This document shows positions 44,974-52,799 of a DNA stretch of 52,799 nt, piece by piece (the stretch's first letter is position 1; every line of letters begins with the position of its first letter). Source of the DNA: Arthrobacter nitrophenolicus (GTDB taxonomy: Bacteria > Actinomycetota > Actinomycetes > Actinomycetales > Micrococcaceae); the NCBI RefSeq assembly GCF_000332815.1, contig NZ_AOFD01000028.1, forward strand, positions 1-52,799. The letters run 5' to 3'. The notes beneath the pieces are model-generated. The model did not search any database, was not told where the DNA came from, and was given only the letters and a program-made list of their open reading frames with translations. Both the position numbers and the translations under genes were made by a program.

Positions 44974-46577
44974 GGACAGGAAAAGAATACCTGGAGTCTC
45001 TTCGCGACGGACGCAAAGTCTATGTCGGCGGAGAGCTCATTGAGGATGTAACGACGCATCCCAAGACAAAGGGTTATGCCCAGGCAATAGCCGAATACTA
45101 CGACCTTCATCTCAAGCCGGAGAACCAGGACCTCCTGACGTTCGTCGACGAGAACGGCAAACGCGAATCGATGCACTGGTTCTTGCCGCGCTCAAAGGAA
45201 GACGTCATCAAGCGTCGTAACTACGCCGACTTCATTTTCCGGCACTTCCAGGGCGGCATCTTCACCCGACCGCCGGCAGGGATGAACGTCGTCATGTTCA
45301 CCCAGGTGGACGACCAGGAACCATGGGCGGAAAACTCCAGGTTTAAGAACGGCCACCGTGACCTGTCCGGCAACATCCAGCGCCACTGGGACGAAGTCAC
45401 CGCCAAGGACCTGGCGGTCTCGCCAATGTTCGTCGACGTGCAGTACGACCGGGGCCGCGATGACTCAATGGCCGAAACGCCCATGCTCAGTATCATCGAG
45501 GAAAACGATGAAGGTATCGTCGTGCGAGGCTGGAAAGCCATCGGAACCTCGATCCCGTTCGTAAACAACCTGCTGATCGGTAACCTGTGGCGGCCCGGCC
45601 AGACAGCCGAACAAACCATCTACGCCATGGTGCCGCTGGCCACACCCGGCGTGAGCGTCGTTGCCCGCGAATCCCGCGCCCAACCTGATGCGGATCCTTA
45701 CGATCGTCCGTTGGCAACACTGGGAGACGAGCTCGACGGCATGGTCTATTTTGACGATGTTCTCATTACTTGGGACCAGGTGCAGCACGTCGGAAACCCG
45801 GAACACGCGAAGTGGTACCCCCAGCGGCAGTTCGACTGGGTACACCTCGAGACCCAGATCCGTCAGACAGTGCACGCAGAGCTGATGGTCGGCCTTGGCC
45901 TGCTCATCACCCAGGCTCTTGGAACCAGCAAGAACCCCGTGGTCCAGTCTCAGCTGGCAGAGCTCATCCGCTTCCGCGAGACGTGCCGGGCGTTCATGAT
46001 CGCTGCAGAAGAGACGGGCTTCCACACCCCCGGTGGCCTGTATAAGCCCAACAACATCTTCATTGACTTCGGCCGGGCACACTATCTCGAGCACCAGCAC
46101 GAGTTTGTCAACATGCTCATCGAGTTCTGCGGCCGCGGCATCGTTATTCAGCCCACCAAGCGCGAGCTTGATCACCCTTACATTGGACCGAAACTTCAGG
46201 AAGCCCTTCGCGGCTCCGAGATCAGCGCCCGCGATCGAATCAAGATCTTCCGTCAAATCAGTGAACGCTTCCTTACCGAATTCGGTAGCAGGCACGAGAT
46301 GTTTGAAAAGTTCAACGGTACTCCGCCATACCTGATCAACATCCTCACGATGCAGCGCACCGAGTATCAGGTTGACGGACCCCTGACACAGCTGGCACGA
46401 GATGTCTTGGGCTTTGGCGATACGGCCGAGCTTGGCAGGCGAGCAGAAGAGGCCGAAAAGGCTTCGCACTACGCGAGCGTCAAGTACCAGCCCGAATACG
46501 CACGCTCCCAGGACGTGCACGACGGCTACATCGAGAACGCCGAATCAAGTGACCCTGCGGTAACCACGCCGGCCTAA
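44970..46577 (+). CDS. HpaB-type reduced-flavin-dependent phenol monooxygenase
   Basis: 535 residues, typical of the 4-hydroxyphenylacetate 3-monooxygenase / chlorophenol 4-monooxygenase / 4-nitrophenol monooxygenase group. Recognisable are MRTGKEYLESLRDGRKVYVGG at the N-terminus, the central FVNNLLIGN and FDDVLITWDQV, and the GFHTPGGLYKPN helix region. It uses FADH2 from the reductase to hydroxylate para-substituted phenols, and in related enzymes releases chloride or nitrite on the way to hydroxyquinol. Substrate cannot be fixed from sequence; 4-chlorophenol or 4-nitrophenol are best guesses. A terminator hairpin follows. Confidence 0.92.
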   Translation: MRTGKEYLESLRDGRKVYVGGELIEDVTTHPKTKGYAQAIAEYYDLHLKPENQDLLTFVDENGKRESMHWFLPRSKEDVIKRRNYADFIFRHFQGGIFTRPPAGMNVVMFTQVDDQEPWAENSRFKNGHRDLSGNIQRHWDEVTAKDLAVSPMFVDVQYDRGRDDSMAETPMLSIIEENDEGIVVRGWKAIGTSIPFVNNLLIGNLWRPGQTAEQTIYAMVPLATPGVSVVARESRAQPDADPYDRPLATLGDELDGMVYFDDVLITWDQVQHVGNPEHAKWYPQRQFDWVHLETQIRQTVHAELMVGLGLLITQALGTSKNPVVQSQLAELIRFRETCRAFMIAAEETGFHTPGGLYKPNNIFIDFGRAHYLEHQHEFVNMLIEFCGRGIVIQPTKRELDHPYIGPKLQEALRGSEISARDRIKIFRQISERFLTEFGSRHEMFEKFNGTPPYLINILTMQRTEYQVDGPLTQLARDVLGFGDTAELGRRAEEAEKASHYASVKYQPEYARSQDVHDGYIENAESSDPAVTTPA

Positions 46578-46583
46578 AGAAAC

Positions 46584-46620
46584 AGGCAGGACCCGGGATA
46601 CCCCTTCCCGGGTCCTGCCT
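46584..46620 (+). terminator. Hairpin terminator after the monooxygenase gene
   Basis: Perfect 15-base arms AGGCAGGACCCGGGA (46584-46598) and TCCCGGGTCCTGCCT (46606-46620), seven-base loop. The T-run is poor (TACC), so it may be partial and allow read-through into maleylacetate reductase 2. Confidence 0.75.
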
Positions 46621-46682
46621 TACCGCTGCGCCCCCAGATCAATCCGCCTATGAGCGGGCAGTCGTGAAACGAGAACTCCCCA

Positions 46683-47747
46683 ATGACCGATCGTTTAGTG
46701 TTTGCACATCAAACCTTAGGGCAGCGTGTCCTGTTCGGTTCCGGCCTGGCCGCAGTCAACGTGGCCGCGGAGGTGGACCGCCTAGGGGCCGACACGGTCA
46801 TGGTGATCACAGGGGGACATGACAAGGATTTCGCAGCCCGCGTTGCCCACCAGGCCAAGGCAACTCTCTTGTATGACGATGTGGCGCCCCACGTTCCGCT
46901 CGAAAAAGCCGAGAAAGCCAGGGCTGCCGCGGAGGAGCATGGCGTCGATCTCGTGGTGTGCGTGGGAGGTGGCTCCGCTATCGGACTGGCCAAGGCGATT
47001 GCCCTAACATCAAGGCTGCCCATCATAGCTGTGCCCACTACCTACGCTGGCTCTGAGGCAACCAATGTATGGGGCATAACTGAAGCGTCCCACAAGACCA
47101 CCGGCGTTGATGACGGCGTACTTCCCGTGTCCGTCATCTATGATGCCGAACTTACGCTCTCCCTGTCCGTCGAGCTGAGTGTCGCCTCAGGGCTGAACGC
47201 TCTGGCACACTGCGTGGATTCCTTATGGGCTCCTCGTGCTGACCCTATTAATGCAGCCATGGCCGCGGAGGGTATTCGGACCCTTTCTGCCGGCTTGTCG
47301 GCCCTGAACACTGATCCAAGAGACTTACGCGGTCGTGAGCAGACCCAGTACGGGGCCTATCTCTCAGCCGTAGCATTTTCCTCAGCCGGATCCGGCCTTC
47401 ACCACAAAATCTGCCATGTGCTCGGCGGTGCTTACGATCTCCCGCATGCCCAGACCCATGCGACCGTCCTGCCGTATGTTCTTGCCTTCAATGCTCCGGC
47501 CGCGCCGGAAGCTGCCAGCCGGATCGCCACCGCGCTTGGTCACAGCGATGCTCTCGAAGGGCTAAATCAGCTTCGAAAGGTGCTTAAGGCCCCCGTTGCA
47601 CTCCGTGATTACGGTCTGAAGGAGACAGATCTGGCAGAGGCAGCCGATCTAATCTTGAAAGTGATTCCGCCCTCCAACCCCCGGAATGTAACGCAACAGG
47701 ACCTACTCACCCTCCTTCATGGGGCCTGGAGCGGCGCGGATTTATAG
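46683..47747 (+). CDS. Maleylacetate reductase 2
   Basis: 354 residues. The same motifs as copy 1: GGGSAIGLAKA, PTTYAGSEATN and HHKICHVLGG. Identity to copy 1 is clearly lower than between the two dioxygenases, and codon use is less GC-rich. It completes the second route from hydroxyquinol to 3-oxoadipate. It has its own spacing after the hairpin at 46584-46620 and may be transcribed separately or by read-through. Confidence 0.92.
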   Translation: MTDRLVFAHQTLGQRVLFGSGLAAVNVAAEVDRLGADTVMVITGGHDKDFAARVAHQAKATLLYDDVAPHVPLEKAEKARAAAEEHGVDLVVCVGGGSAIGLAKAIALTSRLPIIAVPTTYAGSEATNVWGITEASHKTTGVDDGVLPVSVIYDAELTLSLSVELSVASGLNALAHCVDSLWAPRADPINAAMAAEGIRTLSAGLSALNTDPRDLRGREQTQYGAYLSAVAFSSAGSGLHHKICHVLGGAYDLPHAQTHATVLPYVLAFNAPAAPEAASRIATALGHSDALEGLNQLRKVLKAPVALRDYGLKETDLAEAADLILKVIPPSNPRNVTQQDLLTLLHGAWSGADL

Positions 47748-48058
47748 CTAGCCCACTTGACGTTTGAAGTTGCCTGCCTAGCGGCAACTTCAAACGAAGA
47801 TGAGCCAAGTGCGACCTCCCGAGGGTGATCCTGCTGAGCTGCAGCGGGAGGGGACAGAACCTTCCCCGCGATATCGATGTTCCCACCGATTTTCTTAACC
47901 CTGTGGTCACCTTCGGCTAGCGCCGCTTCCAAACTGAGCCCGACAAAGCCGATGCGGTTGTTGGTCGCCGCCGCACTGTCCCGCGAATTCGCAACTAATC
48001 GGCTGGTGCGAGTGGCGACCGTCTCGTCGAGCTATACACCTTGAAGTTTGCGGAAGGA
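47748..48058. other. Intergenic stretch after the catabolic island, with a possible gene remnant
   Basis: Apart from the hairpin at 47761-47796, about 260 bases hold no complete gene. On the minus strand a frame reads NRIGFVGLSLEAALAEGDHR and KKIGGNIDIAGKVLSPP, which looks like a piece of a real protein, but I cannot name it and it lacks clear ends. Confidence 0.35.
47761..47796 (+). terminator. Hairpin after maleylacetate reductase 2
   Basis: Perfect 14-base arms CGTTTGAAGTTGCC (47761-47774) and GGCAACTTCAAACG (47783-47796) with an eight-base loop, 14 bases after the stop codon. No T-run follows, so it may end transcription with Rho or protect the mRNA 3' end. Confidence 0.65.
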
Positions 48059-48685
48059 CTATTCCGACTTCTCATAGATGGTCAAAGTTCCGGCTAGGTC
48101 CAAGTCGAGGGCAGACCCTCTGACACCAGCCCGAGACAGAAGAACTGCCCCGAATGCCGTACTCCAGAACGTGCGGACCTCGACAGTTAGAGGCCGTTTG
48201 TGGGACCAGTTGCGTTCGCCTATCAGCGTTTGCAGGTAGCGTTCCGACTGGCGGAATAGCAGGTGTAAGTAGTACCCAAGCGTTCCAGCGAGACCGGGAT
48301 TTGCGCTTCCGGTCGCAACAGCCTGGGCGACCAGCCTCATAGACGGTAGGGCAAGAATTGTGCGGGCCATGACACTCTTGAAACCCTCAACGGTCTGCAT
48401 CCGGTAACCCGCGGCCTCTAGACGCTCAGCATCATGCAGCAGTGCAAAGAATGCTGAGTGAATAAGGAGTGCATCCTTAGACCCGAAGTAGTAAGTCACC
48501 TGGTTCGGATAAACACCCGCAGCTCGTGCAATCGTACTCACGCTGACGTCGCTCAATTGATGTTTCCCGAACAACACTGCTGCCTCTTCAAGGATGCGAC
48601 GTCGCGTCTGCTTTCCCTTTGCCCGCACCGGCTCGCCAGCGGCCCGACGCTTCGTCGCCGTTACCCTCGCACTCTCTGCCATCAT
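48059..48685 (-). CDS. TetR-family regulator
   Basis: 208 residues from ATG 48685 (a second ATG follows directly). A basic N-terminal tail precedes the TetR helix-turn-helix (TRRRILEEAAVLF, VSVSTIARAAGVYPNQVTYYF), and the C-terminal 140 residues form the ligand-binding half. It is divergent from the ketoacyl synthase gene, and two palindromes of TTGTATC type lie in between, a few bases from its start, so it probably represses itself and the synthase. Ligand unknown. Confidence 0.85.
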   Translation of the reverse strand: MMAESARVTATKRRAAGEPVRAKGKQTRRRILEEAAVLFGKHQLSDVSVSTIARAAGVYPNQVTYYFGSKDALLIHSAFFALLHDAERLEAAGYRMQTVEGFKSVMARTILALPSMRLVAQAVATGSANPGLAGTLGYYLHLLFRQSERYLQTLIGERNWSHKRPLTVEVRTFWSTAFGAVLLSRAGVRGSALDLDLAGTLTIYEKSE

Positions 48686-48692
48686 GACGGAA

Positions 48693-48735
48693 TTGTATCC
48701 GATACAACTAAAAGTGTAAGTTGTATAAGATACAA
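48693..48735. promoter_or_regulatory. Paired operator palindromes between tetR and the ketoacyl synthase gene
   Basis: TTGTATCCGATACAA (48693-48707) is a perfect 15-base palindrome; TTGTATAAGATACAA (48721-48735) has the same arms TTGTAT/ATACAA. Centres are 28 bases apart. Both sit in the 95-base divergent gap, which is typical for TetR autoregulation. Confidence 0.7.
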
Positions 48736-48780
48736 AAAACTTTCCAGTAGTGACTGGGGACCGACTTTGCAGGAGCCGTC

Positions 48781-50004
48781 GTGGACGACAACGATGTTGT
48801 AGTAACCGGACTGGGAGCCATTACCCCATTGGGCGCTGATGTGGGCTCCTTGTGGACGGGCATGATAGAAGGGCGTTCGGGGGTCCGCTCTATAAGCGAT
48901 GCTCTGATACCAGGGCTGGAACTGCCCGTGACAATCGCCGCTCCAATGCCTGTATCACCTGCGGACCTCCTTGATCCTATAGAGGCCAAACGTCTGGACC
49001 GTTCGCAGCAGGCGGCACTGGTGGCCGCCCGGGAGGCGTGGTCAGATGCAGGAACTCCAGAAGTAGAGTCCTCACGCCTGGCGGTAGTGATTGGCACCGG
49101 AATCGGGGGGGTACTCACCCTTTTAGGCGAGGACCACGTCCTCCAGCGTTTCGGAGCGCGGCGCGTTTCTCCTCGTACTGTCCCGATGCTGATGACGAAC
49201 GGAGCAGCTGCGGCGCTAAGCATTGAATTCGGGGCGAAGGCCGGCACTTACACTCCGGTATCAGCCTGCGCTTCAGGGGCAGAAGCCATCGCGGCTGGGG
49301 CACGTCTGATTCGGGCCGGTGAAGCGGACGTAGTGATCGCCGGCGGAACTGAGGCGGCGATTACAGCGATCACCCTGGCCGCGTTCGCGCAGATCGGTGC
49401 GCTGTCGAAACGCGGAGACCCTGAATTCGCGTCACGTCCCTTTGACCGGGACCGGGACGGCTTTGTGCTGGGCGAAGGCGCTGGGGTTATGGTCCTCGAA
49501 CGCGCAGACCGCGCCAGTGCCCGGGGCAAACGAGCCCGGATTGTCCTAAATGGAGCCGGTATCACTTCCGACGCCTTCCACCTAACTAGCCCCCACCCCC
49601 AAGGCGAGGGTCAGAGCAATGCGATGAAGGCAGCTCTTCGACAGGCAGGGCTGCATGGTGGCGATATCAGACACGTCAATTGCCACGCTACGGGCACTGC
49701 TACTGGCGATCTGGCGGAAGCAAGATCAATCCGCCAAACCCTGGGGCCGAGTCCCGTTCTTACCGCCCCGAAAGCGTCCTTGGGCCACCTTGTGGGAGCA
49801 GGAGGGGCCGTTGAAGCGATTGTCACGGTCTTGAGCATGCGGAATGAACTGATACCTCCAACCCGTAACTTAGAAAATGTGTCCCCAGAGATCGACCTGG
49901 ACATTGTTACCGGCAGCGCCCGTAGCGGACCAATCGAGGCGGCCATCACAAACTCTTTTGGTTTCGGAGGCCAGAATGTTTCGCTGCTCTTCACGATGCG
50001 GTAA
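48781..50004 (+). CDS. Beta-ketoacyl-ACP synthase II (FabF-like)
   Basis: 407 residues from GTG 48781, with AGGAG eight bases upstream. The Cys-His-His triad is complete: Cys163 (SACASG), His302 (NCHATGT) and His336 (SLGHLVGAGG), with Lys331. It condenses malonyl-ACP with an acyl chain. A lone synthase next to a TetR gene on a plasmid is unlikely to be the housekeeping copy. It could remodel membrane fatty acids when the cell meets toxic phenols, or make a small metabolite; no ACP or reductase is in view. Function in context is inference. Confidence 0.88.
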   Translation: MDDNDVVVTGLGAITPLGADVGSLWTGMIEGRSGVRSISDALIPGLELPVTIAAPMPVSPADLLDPIEAKRLDRSQQAALVAAREAWSDAGTPEVESSRLAVVIGTGIGGVLTLLGEDHVLQRFGARRVSPRTVPMLMTNGAAAALSIEFGAKAGTYTPVSACASGAEAIAAGARLIRAGEADVVIAGGTEAAITAITLAAFAQIGALSKRGDPEFASRPFDRDRDGFVLGEGAGVMVLERADRASARGKRARIVLNGAGITSDAFHLTSPHPQGEGQSNAMKAALRQAGLHGGDIRHVNCHATGTATGDLAEARSIRQTLGPSPVLTAPKASLGHLVGAGGAVEAIVTVLSMRNELIPPTRNLENVSPEIDLDIVTGSARSGPIEAAITNSFGFGGQNVSLLFTMR

Positions 50005-50074
50005 GCATGCGGGGATAGCGTTATGGCCTCACGAACAAGACAAAATAACTGCTGCTTAGCTAAACATCGGGAGT

Positions 50075-50665
50075 TTAGGAAGTCGATGTACCCAGGAGCG
50101 ACTGCACGGTAAGCGCGACAGCCCTTACCACCGAGGCACGACGAGCTGAATCCCGCATGATCCGTTCCCCCGAGGGATAGGAACTTCCGTGGAGGATAAC
50201 AGGCGAGCAGGCGCAGAGCGTCACAATCGTAAATAGGACGTCCGCTGCGCCTGCCCGGTCTAACCCAGGAATCGCTATCAAGAGACGGTCCATTTGTCGG
50301 ATCCACCAGCGTCCAGTGCAGTTGGATTCCAGTGCCCCGGGCGTGCCCTCCAGCGCCTCCCAGAGTAGGAGCCTCGCTAGGGTGTCATCCTCGCAGTATC
50401 GGTCAAAGAGTTGCCCAACAAAGTCGCTCAATGATTCAGAGCCGCGCTCTTGCAGCGGCACCTCAAGATCACGGGAGACCAGTTCACCTAGAACCGCGTA
50501 AAAAAGCCCGGCTTTGTTTCCGAAATACCGATAAATCCGCTCTTTACTGACTCCCGCACTTCTTGCTATATGATCCACGCGAGCCCCAGCGAGGCCCTTT
50601 TCGCTGAATTCACTGGTTGCTGCAGCAAGAAGCAACAACTTGGTCCGCTCAGTGTTCCACGCCAT
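50075..50665 (-). CDS. Second TetR-family regulator
   Basis: 196 residues. The N-terminal helix-turn-helix is clear (LLLAAATSEFSEKGLAGARV, IARSAGVSKERIYRYFGNK), followed by an all-helical C-terminal domain. It faces the ketoacyl synthase gene tail to tail and lies downstream of the flavoprotein gene on the same strand, separated by a strong hairpin. No obvious palindromic operator is visible just upstream, so its target is unclear. Confidence 0.85.
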   Translation of the reverse strand: MAWNTERTKLLLLAAATSEFSEKGLAGARVDHIARSAGVSKERIYRYFGNKAGLFYAVLGELVSRDLEVPLQERGSESLSDFVGQLFDRYCEDDTLARLLLWEALEGTPGALESNCTGRWWIRQMDRLLIAIPGLDRAGAADVLFTIVTLCACSPVILHGSSYPSGERIMRDSARRASVVRAVALTVQSLLGTSTS

Positions 50666-50720
50666 CGATTACCCTTCTTGGCATTGGCCAAATGGGGGCG
50701 CCCCTAATCCCTACACCGGG

Positions 50721-50760
50721 CAACCCATCATCGTGGGGCAGCGCCCACGCTGATGGGTTG
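50721..50760. terminator. Long interrupted hairpin, probable terminator
   Basis: CAACCCATCA (50721-50730) pairs with TGATGGGTTG (50751-50760), and the inner CGTGGG (50732-50737) with CCCACG (50744-50749), around a six-base loop. It lies 80 bases after the flavoprotein stop on the minus strand and before the tetR start. No T-run. Confidence 0.7.
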
Positions 50761-50839
50761 AGACGTACTTCCCGAAGTTGTCATTGGACCGGCGTATCCA
50801 CCGTCCCAGGTTGGTCTGGCCTCAGGTCTTGCCGCGACG

Positions 50840-52567
50840 CTACTCGACCAGTTTTCCAGCCGTCGATACGTCTTGCATCAACTCTGCTATTTCGTCCGGG
50901 ATGGGCGGGATTGCTTCACGATCTAAGCGACCGGGCGACCATACGAAGTTAACCTGAAGCGACTCATCTTGATCCGGGAAGTCCGACCTGTTGTGGCAGC
51001 CCCGGGATTCTCGGCGTTCCAGGGCCGCTTCAAGCGTCGCGCGGGCGGCGAGCAGCGAGGACTTGAGGTCAAAAGCGTGGGCCAGATCCTGGAAACCGGC
51101 GATATCAGGGTGAATTCCAAGATGTTCAAGTCGGTCCTCAATGGAGTCCAATTCCTCCAAGCCCGCGATCAAACCTTCTTCGCTCCTCACCACGCCGGCG
51201 TGCTCTGTCATCGTGTCCCGGACGGCCCGTTGTAGGGCCCGAACGTTTTCCGATCCCTGACAGGCCAGAAGTGCGTCCACCTCGGACCGCGCTTCTACGA
51301 TCGCCTCGAGAGACCGGCGTTGTGATTCAAGTTGGTTAGAGTACTTAGCGGCCGCTTCGCCCACGATCCGTCCGAATACCAGTAGCTCGATAAGGGAGTT
51401 ACCACCCAGTCGGTTAGCACCGTGAAGTCCACTGGCTGCCTCCCCGATCGCGTACAGGCCGTCAACGTCCGTTCCATGGTCTTCTGGTCGAACCCATACC
51501 CCACCCATGGAGTAGTGAGCCGTAGGGGCTATCTCAATAGGGTCCTTGGTGATATCAAGCATTTGGACGTCGAGTAAGGTCTGGTAGACCCTGGGCAGGC
51601 GCTCCATGATGACTGCGCGGGGGAGATGGGACACGTCCAGCCAGACACCGCCGTTTGCGGTTCCGCGGCCCTCCTTTATTTCTGTGTATGCAGCTAGCGC
51701 CACGCGGTCGCGGGTGGAGAGTTCCATCCGCTCGGCGTCGTAGCGCTCCATGAACCGTTCTCCCCGGGCGTTACGGAGGATTCCACCCTCACCGCGGGCT
51801 GCTTCGGAAACGAGCGTTCCGGCGGCGCTTTCTGGCTCGATGATTCCGGACGGGTGGAACTGAACCAGTTCGGGGTCCCGGATCCTTCCCCCGGCCTCGA
51901 CGGCGAGGCGGAAGGAATCGCCGGTGTTTTCGTCTCGGCGAGATGATGACCGCCGCCAGATCCGGTTGTGGCCCCCTGCCGCCAGAATCACAGCGTCGGC
52001 GTGGATGACGTAACGGGTACCGTCTTCGAGATCAAACCCGTAGGCCCCGAAGATGGTGTTCTCCCGGACAAGCAACTTGGTGATGTAGATGGTGTCCAAA
52101 ATGGACACACGCAATTGTTCGGCCCGCCGAATCAATGTCCGTTGTATTTCAAGACCCGTGTAGTCCCCAGCGAAAGCAGTCCGCCGAAATTTGTGGGCCC
52201 CGAAGAACCGCTGTGAGATTGCACCGTTCTCTTCGCGGGCGAAGTTCATGCCGTAACGTTCCAGATCACCTATTCCGCGCTCTGCTCCTTCAGCGACGAT
52301 TTGAACCGTTAACGGATTCGCCAGAAGGTAACTTTCCCGGATCGTATCAGCGGCGTGTTGCTGCCAGGTGTCTTCCGGGTCCATCGTTGCCAAGGCAGCG
52401 TTGATTCCGCCAGCAGCCAGCGAGGTATGTGCGTCAGCCTTCGGGCGCTTGCCCACCGCAATGACATCTACTCCTCGCTCGGCGAGTTCGATAGCGGCAC
52501 GGAGCCCTGAGCCGCCAGTCCCGATGACAAGGACAGCGGTAGTTATTCTCTTCTCTTGGATATTCAT
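50840..52567 (-). CDS. SdhA/FrdA-type flavoprotein (succinate dehydrogenase / fumarate reductase family)
   Basis: 575 residues from ATG 52567, chosen for the strong GGAGGAAAC just upstream. The FAD motif VIGTGGSGLRAA (14-25) is followed by DAHTSLAAGGINAAL, where His47 matches the covalent-flavin His of SdhA/FrdA and is absent from L-aspartate oxidase. Catalytic blocks include QFHPSGI, SEAARGEGG and HYSMGGVWV. No iron-sulfur or membrane subunit follows, so it may be a soluble reductase for an unsaturated dicarboxylate. Maleylacetate-type compounds are possible substrates, but that is a guess. Nothing else is supported in 52568-52799. Confidence 0.83.
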   Translation of the reverse strand: MNIQEKRITTAVLVIGTGGSGLRAAIELAERGVDVIAVGKRPKADAHTSLAAGGINAALATMDPEDTWQQHAADTIRESYLLANPLTVQIVAEGAERGIGDLERYGMNFAREENGAISQRFFGAHKFRRTAFAGDYTGLEIQRTLIRRAEQLRVSILDTIYITKLLVRENTIFGAYGFDLEDGTRYVIHADAVILAAGGHNRIWRRSSSRRDENTGDSFRLAVEAGGRIRDPELVQFHPSGIIEPESAAGTLVSEAARGEGGILRNARGERFMERYDAERMELSTRDRVALAAYTEIKEGRGTANGGVWLDVSHLPRAVIMERLPRVYQTLLDVQMLDITKDPIEIAPTAHYSMGGVWVRPEDHGTDVDGLYAIGEAASGLHGANRLGGNSLIELLVFGRIVGEAAAKYSNQLESQRRSLEAIVEARSEVDALLACQGSENVRALQRAVRDTMTEHAGVVRSEEGLIAGLEELDSIEDRLEHLGIHPDIAGFQDLAHAFDLKSSLLAARATLEAALERRESRGCHNRSDFPDQDESLQVNFVWSPGRLDREAIPPIPDEIAELMQDVSTAGKLVE

Positions 52568-52799
52568 GTTTCCTCCGGGGATGTGATGAACCGTTACTAC
52601 CTGGGTTGAGTTCGATGGGTCCCCTGCACGCCGTGCTCTCTCGGGCATACGGAAGGCGGTTTAAGGTCGCGCCGAGGTATGAATTAATTCACGATTTTGC
52701 TTATTGGCGAGGCTGCGGCCAGCAGGATTCGCTGACCGCAGCTTCGTGCGTCCCAATCATCGACACGAGGCCGATGCATTTTGGTTGGCACCTGCTGTC

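Noticed and set aside
50840..52567. L-aspartate oxidase (NadB)
   Set aside because: The His of the covalent-flavin motif (DAHTSLAAGG) is kept, as in SdhA/FrdA, whereas NadB lacks it; nad genes are not adjacent.

Overview
The window looks like part of a large plasmid from a high-GC Gram-positive of the Arthrobacter / Paenarthrobacter / Pseudarthrobacter group (Micrococcaceae). The reasons are high GC with many GTG starts and ATGA/TGATG stop-start overlaps, actinobacterial families (DUF4913, DUF3892, a conjugation block of SCO6880 type), a plasmid replication/partition core, and catabolic enzymes most like arthrobacterial phenol-degradation genes. The genus is inferred, not proven. I see no rRNA, tRNA or CRISPR.

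Layout. 0.3-1.8 kb: four small + strand genes of unknown role. 1.8-11.4 kb (minus): a defence block with a complete type I restriction-modification operon hsdM-hsdS-hsdR, a YgjP/SprT-like metallopeptidase, a 48-residue ORF, an Mrr-type nuclease and a membrane-anchored protein. 11.9-17.3 kb: serine resolvase, parA plus a ribbon-helix-helix partner, a repeat-rich candidate centromere/origin, and a primase-polymerase-type Rep protein. 17.3-29.1 kb: conjugation genes (MinD-like ATPase, lipoprotein, CHAP peptidoglycan hydrolase, HTH protein, pilin-like protein, VirB8-like and VirB6-like proteins, SCO6880-like protein, VirB4-like ATPase, VirD4/TraG coupling protein, DUF4913); no relaxase is visible. 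29.3-31.6 kb: small proteins and a HigB toxin with a HigA antitoxin fused to a zinc-peptidase domain. 32-47.7 kb: the catabolic island. 48-52.6 kb: two TetR regulators, a ketoacyl-ACP synthase II and an SdhA/FrdA-type flavoprotein.

Catabolic logic (inferred from families). Two sets of genes converge on hydroxyquinol. Set 1 (AraC regulator, TfdB-like flavin hydroxylase, maleylacetate reductase, hydroxyquinol 1,2-dioxygenase) is ordered like resorcinol/chlorophenol operons. Set 2 (HpaB-type reduced-flavin monooxygenase, flavin reductase with a C-terminal winged helix, second hydroxyquinol dioxygenase, ModA-like protein, NTF2-like protein, second maleylacetate reductase, and a large MalT/SARP hybrid activator) recalls 4-chlorophenol / 4-nitrophenol clusters such as cph of Arthrobacter chlorophenolicus. 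Both would send ring carbon through maleylacetate to 3-oxoadipate. Degraded serine-resolvase pieces between the sets suggest separate arrival by transposition.

Caution. Ten genes read as broken by exactly one base each (nine need one more base, one needs one fewer), several in short homopolymers, while the protein continues perfectly in the next frame. This looks more like systematic sequencing/assembly error than ten real mutations. Each is listed as one gene with its frameshift position.
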